DNA of 45,354 nucleotides from JALZDI01 sp965653225. Its GTDB lineage: Bacteria; Actinomycetota; Actinomycetes; Propionibacteriales; Nocardioidaceae. The stretch lies in NCBI GenBank assembly GCA_965653225.1, contig CBFGZI010000016.1, forward strand, positions 1 to 45,354, in the 5' to 3' direction. The notes under the pieces were generated by a model. It was not told where the DNA came from, did not search any database, and saw only the letters and a program-made list of their open reading frames with translations. Both the position numbers and the translations under genes were made by a program. Positions 16,332 to 23,608 of this stretch are shown piece after piece (the first letter of the stretch is position 1; each line of letters starts with the position of its first letter).

Positions 16332-17330
16332 ATGTCCACGCCTTCGAACCCGACGCAGCCGCCGAGGCAGCCGCACGCCGAGTTCCCGCTCGGGCCGTTC
16401 ACGCCTTACCACGCGAACCCGATCATGCGGCCCCAGGGCGACGGCTGGGAGTCGGCCAGCGTGTACAACCCGGCGGCCCTGGTCAAGGACGACCAGGTGG
16501 TGCTGCTCTACCGCGCGCACGCCGACGACATCGTGTCGCACGTGGGCCTGGCGACCAGCGACGACGGGATCCACTTCGAGCGCCGGCCCGAGCCCGTGCT
16601 CTCACCGACCGAGCCGTACGAGGAGTTCGGCGCCGAGGACCCGCGGGTCACCGAGATCGACGGCACCTACTACCTCACCTATACCGGCTGGGACCGCAGG
16701 AACGCCCGACTGTGCCTGGCCACGTCGACCGACCTGCTCAGCTGGACCAAGCACGGCCCGCTGTTCCCGGACTTCAACACGTTCGGCCCCCAGGGCAACG
16801 GCGTCGACGGCCCGTGGAGCAAGGCCGGCGGCATCCTGCCCGTGCCGGTCGACGGCCGCTATCTCATGTACTTCGGCGAGGGCTCGATCTGGTACGCGTG
16901 GTCGGACGACCTCATCCACTGGACCCCCTGCCCCAACGACGAGCCGGTGATGACGCCCACGCCCAAGGGGACGTTCGGCGAGTTCCTCGTCGAGGTCGGT
17001 CCGCCGCCGCTGGTGACCGACAACGGCCTGATCCTGCTGGTGCACAACGCCGCGGTGAAGTTCGACGACGGCTCGGTGCGCTACACCGCCGGGCAGCTGC
17101 TGTTCCACCCCGACGAGCCGGGTTCGATCCTTGCCCAGATGAACCGCCCGTGGCTGGAGCCGGAGACCTACGAGGACACCCACGGCCTGGTGTCGAACGT
17201 GACGTTCGTGGAGGGGCTGGTGCACTTCAAGGACACTTGGTTCACCTACTACGGGCAGAGCGACTCGACTCTGGGCGTCGCGACCTGCACGGTGGGAGAC
17301 AGGTACTCGAGCCTGGGAGAGGGCGGATGA
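16332..17330 (+). CDS. Glycoside hydrolase family 130 enzyme (beta-mannoside phosphorylase/hydrolase-like)
   Basis: The 332-aa protein has a five-bladed beta-propeller pattern. GH130 marks are NPIMRP near residue 30, VYNPAAL (44-50), VLLYRAH (57-63), EDPRVT (102-107) carrying the conserved acidic residue Asp103, and LLVHNAA near 240. GH130 enzymes phosphorolyse or hydrolyse beta-mannosides, yielding mannose-1-phosphate or mannose. No signal peptide is present, so it acts on imported substrate in the cytoplasm. A GAGGAG ribosome site precedes the ATG, and the 3' end overlaps the epimerase gene by ATGA. Phosphorylase and hydrolase cannot be separated by eye. Confidence 0.85.
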   Translation: MSTPSNPTQPPRQPHAEFPLGPFTPYHANPIMRPQGDGWESASVYNPAALVKDDQVVLLYRAHADDIVSHVGLATSDDGIHFERRPEPVLSPTEPYEEFGAEDPRVTEIDGTYYLTYTGWDRRNARLCLATSTDLLSWTKHGPLFPDFNTFGPQGNGVDGPWSKAGGILPVPVDGRYLMYFGEGSIWYAWSDDLIHWTPCPNDEPVMTPTPKGTFGEFLVEVGPPPLVTDNGLILLVHNAAVKFDDGSVRYTAGQLLFHPDEPGSILAQMNRPWLEPETYEDTHGLVSNVTFVEGLVHFKDTWFTYYGQSDSTLGVATCTVGDRYSSLGEGG

Positions 17331-18550
17331 TCTGGCTGAGGTCGCCGGCGCACCATCGCTGGCTGGAGCAGGAGACCGACCGGCTGCTGGCGTTCAGCCG
17401 GGCCGCACGCCACCCGGTGGGCGGGTTCGCCTGGCTGGACGCGGCCGGGCAGCCGCAGCTCGACCGCCCGGTCGAGCTGTGGATCACCTGCCGGATGACG
17501 CACGTCTTCGCGCTGGGCCGGCTGATGGGGCGACCCGGCTGCGGCCCGCTGGTCGACCACGGTGTCGAGGCGCTGACGTCGGTGTTCCGCGACCGAAAGC
17601 ACTCCGGCTGGTACGCCAAGGTCGGCGCCGACGGACCGGTGGTGCGCGACAAGGCGGCCTACGAGCACGCGTTCGTGCTGCTGGCCGCGACGTCGGCGAC
17701 CGTGGCCGGCCGGCCCCGCGCGACCGCGCTGCTCGACGAGGCGCTCGACGTCGTGGTCAACCGGTTCTGGGACGACGAGCACGGCATGGTCGTCGAGCAG
17801 TGGGACGAGACCTTCACCGACCTCGAGGACTACCGCGGCGTCAACGCGAACATGCACACGGTCGAGGCGCTGCTCGCGGCCGCCGACGTGACCGGCGACC
17901 GCAGCCTGCTCGACCGCGCGCTGCGCATCGTGACGCGGGTGGTGCACGACCTCGGACGCGCACACCACCTCCGGCTGCCCGAGCACTTCGACACGTCCTG
18001 GACGCCGCTGCTGGAGTACAACCGCGACTCGCCGGCACACCCGTTCCGGCCGTACGGCGCCACCATCGGCCACGGGCTGGAGTGGTCGCGGCTCGCGCTG
18101 CACCTGCGTGCGGCCCTCGGCGAAGACGCGCCGGGCTGGCTGCTCGACGACGCCGCCGCGCTGTTCGAGGCCTCCATTCGTGACGGCTGGTCGGTCGACG
18201 GGAGCCCCGGCTTCGTCTACACCGTCGACTGGCAAGGCCGTCCGGTCGTGCGCGAGCGGATGCACTGGGTCGTCGCGGAGGCCACCGCCACCGCCGCCGC
18301 GCTCTGGCAGGCCACCGGCGACTCCGCGTACGCCGACTGGTACGAGTTGTGGTGGGACTACATCGAACGGTTCGTCGCCGACCACCGGCTGGGGTCGTGG
18401 TGGCACGAGCTGGACGAGAACAACCTGCCCAGCGGCACGGTGTGGAACGGCAAGCCCGACACCTACCACGCGGTGCAGGCCACGCTGGTGCCCCGGCTGC
18501 CGCTCGCCCCGACGTTCGCGACCGCGCTGCGCGACGGGGCGCTGGGCTGA
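17327..18550 (+). CDS. AGE family epimerase/isomerase (mannose isomerase-like)
   Basis: The 407-aa protein has the (alpha/alpha)6 AGE fold pattern. Recognisable segments are ELWITCRMTHVFALG near residue 50, GWYAKV near 90, YRGVNANMHTVEALLAA near 175, ATIGHGLEWSRL near 245 and ERMHWVVAEATATAAALWQ near 310. The paired His residues in NMHT, GHGLEW and MHWV are the family's catalytic set. AGE members include N-acylglucosamine 2-epimerase, cellobiose/mannobiose 2-epimerase and YihS-type mannose isomerase. With a fructokinase-like gene directly downstream, mannose to fructose is the likeliest reaction. The start overlaps the GH130 stop (ATGA), and the gene ends in a TGATG overlap with the kinase gene. 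Confidence 0.87.
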   Translation: MIWLRSPAHHRWLEQETDRLLAFSRAARHPVGGFAWLDAAGQPQLDRPVELWITCRMTHVFALGRLMGRPGCGPLVDHGVEALTSVFRDRKHSGWYAKVGADGPVVRDKAAYEHAFVLLAATSATVAGRPRATALLDEALDVVVNRFWDDEHGMVVEQWDETFTDLEDYRGVNANMHTVEALLAAADVTGDRSLLDRALRIVTRVVHDLGRAHHLRLPEHFDTSWTPLLEYNRDSPAHPFRPYGATIGHGLEWSRLALHLRAALGEDAPGWLLDDAAALFEASIRDGWSVDGSPGFVYTVDWQGRPVVRERMHWVVAEATATAAALWQATGDSAYADWYELWWDYIERFVADHRLGSWWHELDENNLPSGTVWNGKPDTYHAVQATLVPRLPLAPTFATALRDGALG

Positions 18551-19479
18551 TGGCCGCGGAGCACAGCCGGCCGATCCTGGTGGCCGGCGAGGCCCTGGTC
18601 GACATCGTGAGCGGACCGGACGGGCAGGTGATCGAGACCCGGCCCGGCGGTGCGCCGCTCAACGTCGCGGTCGGGCTGGCCAGGCTGCAGGTCCCCACGC
18701 TGCTGCTCACGTCGTTCGCGGCCGACGACCACGGCGCCATGGTCGCGCAGCACCTCGCCGAGTCCGGCGTACGGCTCGCGTCGCCCTCGCCGGGATCCGG
18801 CGCGACCTCGGTCGCGCACGCGAGCCTGGACGAGCGCGGAGCGGCCACTTACCGCTTCGACCTCACCTGGGACCCGCCGGCCGTGGCGCTCCCCGGCAAC
18901 CTGCAGGCCCTGCACACCGGGTCGCTGGCGACGGTCCTCGAGCCCGGCGCCAAGGCGACCCGGGCGCTGGTCGACGACGCCAGCGCGATCGGCGCGACCA
19001 TCACCTACGACCCCAACGTCCGTCCGGCCCTCCTGCCCGAACGCGAGCAGGCATGGCGCCTGGTGCGCCAGTGGGCCGCACTCGCGCACGTGGTGAAGCT
19101 CAGCGACGACGACGCCGCGTTCCTGTGCCCGGGTGCCCCTCTCGGCGAGGTCATCGACCGCCTCCTCTCCCCCGAGCTGACCCGGCTGGTCGTGGTCACC
19201 TGCGGCGCCGGCGGGGCGACCCTGGCCACTGGACGCGAACGGGTGCACGTCGAGGCGCCACGCACGAAGGTCGTCGACACGGTCGGCGCGGGCGACTCCT
19301 TCATGAGCGCACTCATCGCCGACATGGCCGGTCGTGAGCTGGCCGACCCGCAGCGGCTCACCGACACACCTCGGCAGCGGCTGCAGCAGATCGGCGCGTT
19401 CGCGGTGACCGCGGCAGCCATCACCTGCTCCCGCAGGGGCGCAGACCCGCCGTACCGGCGGGAGGTCACCATCGGCTGA
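18550..19479 (+). CDS. PfkB family carbohydrate kinase (fructokinase-like)
   Basis: The 309-aa protein has the N-terminal PfkB sugar-binding segment GGAPLNVAVGLARL and the C-terminal PfkB signature DTVGAGDSFMSAL with catalytic Asp249 in GAGD. ATP-dependent phosphorylation of fructose to fructose-6-phosphate would complete a mannoside to glycolysis route with the preceding isomerase. The ATG at 18550 is set by the TGATG overlap; the longer upstream frame is antisense-like extension. It is the last gene of the operon. I see no clear terminator in the 58 bp before the next gene. Confidence 0.9.
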   Translation: MAAEHSRPILVAGEALVDIVSGPDGQVIETRPGGAPLNVAVGLARLQVPTLLLTSFAADDHGAMVAQHLAESGVRLASPSPGSGATSVAHASLDERGAATYRFDLTWDPPAVALPGNLQALHTGSLATVLEPGAKATRALVDDASAIGATITYDPNVRPALLPEREQAWRLVRQWAALAHVVKLSDDDAAFLCPGAPLGEVIDRLLSPELTRLVVVTCGAGGATLATGRERVHVEAPRTKVVDTVGAGDSFMSALIADMAGRELADPQRLTDTPRQRLQQIGAFAVTAAAITCSRRGADPPYRREVTIG

Positions 19480-19537
19480 CGGTCACATCACCGGGAACTC
19501 CCATGCGGCGCCTTACTGTTGGGGGCGGCAGACGACG

Positions 19538-20830
19538 GTGGACACGGCCCTCGGGGAGGTGGCTGCGGGCGTGGTTGCCCTGGGCGGGAACACCCCCGGG
19601 CGCGGTGACGAGCCGGGCCGCGGCGCGAGCTCGCGGCTGCGGCATCGGCTGCTGCATCCACTACTGGGCGAGGGGCCGCAGGCCGCTGCCCGGCAGGCGG
19701 CCGCCCTGTTCGCGCTCGCCGGAGTGCTCGCGCTGCTGGTGGCTCCCGCCCAGCCCTCGGGCGGCGCCGCCCTGGTGGGGATCGGGCTCTCCGACCTCGC
19801 GGTGGCCACGGCCGCGTGGACGCTTCCGTGGTACCGGTGGAACCCACGCTGGACGGCCGTGCTCGCGCTGCCCGCGCTGGCGGTCCTGAGCGTCTCCACC
19901 TGGGCGTTCGGCGGCTTCGCCGCCGGGACGGGCCCCTTCTACGTCATGGTGTTCGCCTGGCTCGGCCTGCATCAGCCGGCGCGGGTCGTGGCCCTGGCCG
20001 TGCCGGCGGGTGCCGTGGCCTACCTCGTCCCGCTCGTCGTGACGGGAGCAGCGCCGGCGGTCGTTCTCAGTGCCGTGGTGCTGGTGCCGGTCGCGACGGC
20101 GATGGGCCTGCTGGTCTCCGCCCAGGTCCGGCGGCTCAACGACGCCCGCAACGCCATCGCGAGCATGGAGCAGTGGCGTGCGGCGCTGACGGCGACCCTG
20201 GCGCACGACGTCCGCTCGCCGCTGGCCACGATCTCCGGGGCCCTCGAGCTCATCGGCTCACACCCCGACCTCAGCCCGCAGCGGCGGCAGCAGCTGACCG
20301 AGGCGGCGTTGCGCCAGACCCGCAGGCTCACCCGGCTGGCCACCTCGCTGCTCGACCTGGAGCGGGTCGGGCAGGGCAGGCTGCGTCTGGACTACCGCGA
20401 CGTGCGCGTCGCCGAGGCGGTCGACGGCGTGACCGAGCTGCTGGGCAGCCCGGACCTGTCGAACGAGGTCGACCCCGCACTCACCGTGCGTGCCGACTCC
20501 GAGCGGCTCGAGCAGATCCTGCTCAACGTCACGTCCAATGCCATCCGGCACGGACAGCCGCCCATCCACGTGCGCGCCAGAGGCACCGAGGAGTCCGTGG
20601 TCATCGAGGTGCGCGACCACGGTTCCGGTGTGCCCGACGACAGCCGCGGCCGGCTGTTCGAGCGCCTGGCGGTCGGCGACTCCGACCCAGACTCGGTCGG
20701 GCTGGGGCTGTGGATCGCTCGCCTGCTGGTGGAGGCACACGGCGGCACGATCGCCTACGAGGCCGGTGACCCGGGCGCCCGTTTCGTCATCTCGCTCCCC
20801 GCGGCTCCACCTGCTCCGGACGGGCAGTAG
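19538..20830 (+). CDS. Orphan membrane sensor histidine kinase (HisKA type)
   Basis: The 430-aa protein has about 45 disordered N-terminal residues and five or six closely spaced TM helices (about 52-195) with no large sensor domain. Then come the HisKA H-box LAHDVRSPLATISGALEL with phospho-acceptor His223, an N-box ILLNVTSNAIRHG and ATP-lid motifs GSGVPDD and GLGLWIARLLVEAHGG. The sensing region is therefore within the membrane, as in intramembrane-sensing kinases. GTG at 19538 is the likely start; a TACTGT hexamer at 19513-19518 and a G-run lie upstream. No response regulator is encoded on either side. It lies 58 bp after the sugar operon but probably has its own promoter. Confidence 0.87.
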   Translation: MDTALGEVAAGVVALGGNTPGRGDEPGRGASSRLRHRLLHPLLGEGPQAAARQAAALFALAGVLALLVAPAQPSGGAALVGIGLSDLAVATAAWTLPWYRWNPRWTAVLALPALAVLSVSTWAFGGFAAGTGPFYVMVFAWLGLHQPARVVALAVPAGAVAYLVPLVVTGAAPAVVLSAVVLVPVATAMGLLVSAQVRRLNDARNAIASMEQWRAALTATLAHDVRSPLATISGALELIGSHPDLSPQRRQQLTEAALRQTRRLTRLATSLLDLERVGQGRLRLDYRDVRVAEAVDGVTELLGSPDLSNEVDPALTVRADSERLEQILLNVTSNAIRHGQPPIHVRARGTEESVVIEVRDHGSGVPDDSRGRLFERLAVGDSDPDSVGLGLWIARLLVEAHGGTIAYEAGDPGARFVISLPAAPPAPDGQ

Positions 20831-20848
20831 CGGAGCGGCCACATAGGG

Positions 20849-20871
20849 TGGTCCCGGGACCAAGGTCTTGG
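20849..20871. terminator. Overlapping palindromes between convergent kinase genes
   Basis: TGGTCCCGGGACCA (20849-20862) is a perfect 14-bp palindrome. The adjoining CCAAG-GT-CTTGG (20860-20871) is a second dyad sharing three bases with it. Both lie 18-40 bp after the first kinase gene, in the 217-bp gap between two converging genes, so a bidirectional termination or processing structure is more likely than an operator. No T-run is present. Confidence 0.4.
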
Positions 20872-21047
20872 TGCGCGCCGAGGCGCCGGTGAGGCAGGAT
20901 GAGACTGTTCACGGTCCACCGAGATTCCCCCACTCGCAATCGTCCCCTCGGTGGTCAGGCCGACCGCCTAGCACGCCGTCCCCCACGCGGTCTGCAGGGC
21001 GGTCGGCGTCGTCGTCTACGGCCGGAACACGACTCGGGGAGCAGGGC

Positions 21048-22355
21048 TCAGGCCGGTACGTCCACCTGCAGCATCGTGCCGGTGGTGTCTGACGCGACCT
21101 TCAGGTGACCGCCCGCGTCCCGGACGATATCGGCGAGGACGGCGAGGCCGAACCTCCCCGACTCCCCTATCTGGTCGTTCACGCGGGCTCCGCCGCGACC
21201 GTCGTCGCTCACCCGCAGGGTGACCCTGCCGTTCTGCCGCTGCACGCTCACCCAGACGTTGGTCGCGCAGGCGTGTTTCTCGACGTTGCGGATGGCCTCC
21301 TGGCTGCTGCGGTAGAGCAGCTCGTTGACCCGGTGGCTGAGCTCCTGCTGCAGCTCGTACGACAGGTGACCGCTGATCTCCCGGCTCGGCAGCCGTGCGA
21401 GCAGGTCGGACAGCGCCGACTCCAGACCCGTCTGGTCCAGGTTGGGCGGATAGATGCCCACGATGGCCGAGCGCAGCGCCCGCACGCTGTTACGCACCGA
21501 GCCCGCCGCCTTGGTCAGTGTCTGGCGGGTGCGCTCGTCCTCGGCGCTCTCGGCCTCTGCCGTCAGGCCGAGCGACAGCCCCGACATCTCCTGCACGGGG
21601 CCGTCGTGGAGGTCGCCGGCGATGATGCGGCGCTCGCGGAACGAGGCCTCCACCACCTCCTGCATCAGCGCCTCCCGCTCACGCTGCCCGCGCCGGAAGC
21701 GACGGATCAGCGTGACCGCCAGCACCAGCTCGAGCCCCGCCGCACTGAGCAGGGTGAGGATCAGCACCGGGGTGAAGCTGTCTGCGATCTCCTTGCTCGC
21801 GTTCGCGATCAGCGCGCTGCGCTGGTAGGTCTCGAAGAGCAGCCACCCTCCGTCGGGGTTCCTGATCCGCGTGTAGACCTCGGTGAGCGGACCCAGGCCG
21901 TGCTCGTACCGGTGCTCCTGCCGGTCGAGCGCGGAGAGCGCGGCGAACGAGCCGCCGGACTCGAGTGCGGCCAGCTGCTGGTCCTCGAGCGGCTCGCTGA
22001 GTCCCACCAGCGGCGGGACGTCCGAGTAGATGATCGTGCCCGTCCTGCCCTCGGGCTGCCAGATCTTCACCCGCACCACAGGTCCGGCCGGCCGGGGCTG
22101 GACGATCTGCTTCACCAGGGCGTCGAGCCGTGCGTTCACCTCGTGCGGCGCTGCGGGCAGCATGCGCGCGGTCAGCTTGTTCTCGACCTTGTCCGCGTCG
22201 AGATGCGTCAGCGTGCGTGCCTCGTTGAGCGCTTGCGTCTCGGCAAGCTGACGTACGACCGCGACCCCGGATGCAGCGACCACGAGCATCCCGAGGAAAC
22301 CCACTGTCACAAGAGCAATGACGAAGCGCGCAGCCGAGTCTCTGCGGCTCTCCAC
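21048..22355 (-). CDS. Orphan sensor histidine kinase (HisKA_3, NarL-system type)
   Basis: The 435-aa protein has TM1 at about 10-35, an extracytoplasmic sensor of about 160 residues, TM2 at about 196-217, then HisKA_3 dimerisation with phospho-acceptor His250 in GDLHDGPVQEMSGLSLGL. A HATPase domain follows with N-box SSQEAIRNVEKHA and SDDGRGG. Kinases of this type normally phosphorylate NarL/LuxR-type response regulators; none is adjacent. I chose the GTG at 22353-22355 because it sits just before the first membrane helix; a TTG at 22544 would add an implausible 63 residues. The start is uncertain, as no good ribosome site is visible. Confidence 0.82.
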   Translation of the reverse strand: MESRRDSAARFVIALVTVGFLGMLVVAASGVAVVRQLAETQALNEARTLTHLDADKVENKLTARMLPAAPHEVNARLDALVKQIVQPRPAGPVVRVKIWQPEGRTGTIIYSDVPPLVGLSEPLEDQQLAALESGGSFAALSALDRQEHRYEHGLGPLTEVYTRIRNPDGGWLLFETYQRSALIANASKEIADSFTPVLILTLLSAAGLELVLAVTLIRRFRRGQREREALMQEVVEASFRERRIIAGDLHDGPVQEMSGLSLGLTAEAESAEDERTRQTLTKAAGSVRNSVRALRSAIVGIYPPNLDQTGLESALSDLLARLPSREISGHLSYELQQELSHRVNELLYRSSQEAIRNVEKHACATNVWVSVQRQNGRVTLRVSDDGRGGARVNDQIGESGRFGLAVLADIVRDAGGHLKVASDTTGTMLQVDVPA

Positions 22356-22996
22356 ATCCGAAATGGTACGCGTGCAGATGACGACAAGGAGGGGTCCGTG
22401 CGTACCGGATCTCAAGGTTTCACAGACCACACGACCGAGCGCTTCGAACCGCGCCGAGGCGACCGAAAAGGAGTGAACGCAAGGTGACGACAAGGCTTGT
22501 AGGAGCAGCCCACTTGGCATCGACACATAGCCCCATTGGGCCAAGCGATCCGCCCTCTTGATCTGTCTTCACGCGGTTTGTTCGAGACACTTCAACAAGG
22601 CTTTACCGATATCGCGGTCGCAACGTCTTCCCGCCTCTAGTCACCATGACTAGTGTCGTTGCCGAAGCGTCGTCCCGGCCCCCGACGATGCCGCGTCGAG
22701 AATAGGCCGAGGCCGCTTGGCCGGTGTCCGGGTTGAAACCGCAAACAAAGTTTGCCGTTCGCAACCGGTCCCCAAATCAAGCCACGGGGCCCTGTTTGCA
22801 GTTGTGTGCACGATCGTCTGGGGGAGGCGAGTCGTGAGTCCGAGACCTCACACCATCTCCGTGACAGTGGGCGGACGCGCGGGTCGACAGCCGCCAGCCG
22901 GCCGGGCGGACAGCCGGTCGGATCGACGGTGCGGCTGCGCACGCGGTTGTTCTGACACCCGACTTCGGTGAGAGCAGAGAGGAAGTCACGGAGAAG
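22356..22996. other. 641-bp divergent intergenic region
   Basis: This lies between the NarL-type kinase gene and the RsbW-like gene. Third-position G/C bias is lost in all frames and the DNA is AT-richer between about 22560 and 22800. It holds the perfect 17-bp palindrome at 22637-22653 and a GTG-initiated 45-codon frame at 22834-22971 that I do not accept as a gene. No known riboswitch or tRNA pattern is recognisable. A regulatory region for both flanking signalling genes or an unrecognised RNA are the options left. Confidence 0.55.
22637..22653. promoter_or_regulatory. Perfect palindrome CTAGTCA-CCA-TGACTAG
   Basis: This 17-bp dyad has perfect 7-bp arms around a CCA centre. It lies 282 bp from the kinase start and 344 bp from the RsbW-like start, in non-coding AT-richer DNA. 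It has the form of a dimeric repressor operator. No candidate regulator gene is adjacent. Confidence 0.4.
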
Positions 22997-23476
22997 ATGC
23001 GCATCGTTCTGGTGCTCGCCTTGCCGCGCGAGGCCGCCAGCGTCCCGCTGGTGCGGCACACCGCGAAAGAGGCGCTTGTCCGGGCAGGCGTGACCGACGA
23101 GTGTGCAGAAGAGGTGGAAGTGGCCCTGAGCGAGGCGTGCACCAACGCCTACCGGCATGCCCAGAGCGGCGAGAGCTTCGAGGTCGTGCTCAACGTCGGT
23201 GACGACGAGCTGACGGTCGACGTGATGGACGACGGGACCGGCGTACAGCCCGCGGTTCCGGTCATGATGCCGAGCCCGTCGGCCGACGGCGGCCGCGGCG
23301 TATCGCTGATGGATGCGTTCTGTGACCAGGTGGTGTTCGACTCGGTCGGCGGAAACGGCGGGTGGGTGCGCCTGCGGAAACGGCTTCGCTGGGCGGACGA
23401 CGCACCGTTCCACGGCCGGTGCACGCAGAGGCAGCGTCGGCTCCGGCCCGTCCAGCAGCGAAGGGGAGCGGGCTGA
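22997..23476 (+). CDS. RsbW-like ATP-binding protein (anti-sigma factor/serine kinase family)
   Basis: The 159-aa protein is a single HATPase_c_2 domain: LPREAASVPLVRHTAKEALVRAG, N-box ALSEACTNAYRHA with Asn50, DDGTGVQP (78-85) and GGRGVSLM (98-105). RsbW-type proteins hold a sigma factor and phosphorylate a STAS antagonist. Neither a sigma factor nor a STAS gene is adjacent, so it belongs to the orphan class common in actinobacteria. The last ~30 residues are Arg/Gln-rich and unlike the family. A CACGGAGAAG ribosome site precedes the ATG. The PP2C phosphatase at 8223 could belong to the same pathway, but that is speculation. Confidence 0.86.
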   Translation: MRIVLVLALPREAASVPLVRHTAKEALVRAGVTDECAEEVEVALSEACTNAYRHAQSGESFEVVLNVGDDELTVDVMDDGTGVQPAVPVMMPSPSADGGRGVSLMDAFCDQVVFDSVGGNGGWVRLRKRLRWADDAPFHGRCTQRQRRLRPVQQRRGAG

Positions 23477-23552
23477 CCGAGCCGGGCAGAGGGCCTCGGC
23501 AGGCCTGTCGCTCTCGACGGAGTGCCGGGCTCGGCGTGGGGGGCCGGGCCCG

Positions 23553-23572
23553 GCACCCGCACGAGCGGGTGC
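23553..23572 (+). terminator. Hairpin downstream of the RsbW-like gene
   Basis: GCACCCGC-ACGA-GCGGGTGC has perfect 8-bp arms around a tetraloop. It lies 76 bp after the RsbW-like stop and just before the threonine synthase promoter. It probably insulates the two genes. The arms resemble the 17-bp dyads of the stress block, but the spacing differs, so I do not count it with them. Confidence 0.5.
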
Positions 23573-23600
23573 TGACCGCAACCACCTCCCGGGTTAGTGT
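23572..23600 (+). promoter_or_regulatory. Probable promoter of threonine synthase gene
   Basis: CTGACC (23572-23577) and TAGTGT (23595-23600) are separated by 17 bp. The -10 ends 8 nt before the ATG at 23609, and the intervening bases show no Shine-Dalgarno, so the message is probably leaderless or nearly so. Confidence 0.5.
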
Positions 23601-23608
23601 CAGCAGCC

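Noticed and set aside
22834..22971. GTG-initiated 45-codon frame with a GGGGGAGG ribosome site
   Set aside because: Third-position G/C is low for this genome and the sequence has no recognisable pattern; the ribosome-site match is probably chance.
23553..23572. GCACCCGC/GCGGGTGC as a dyad copy
   Set aside because: The spacing and total length differ from the 17-bp sites, and its position after a gene suits a terminator.
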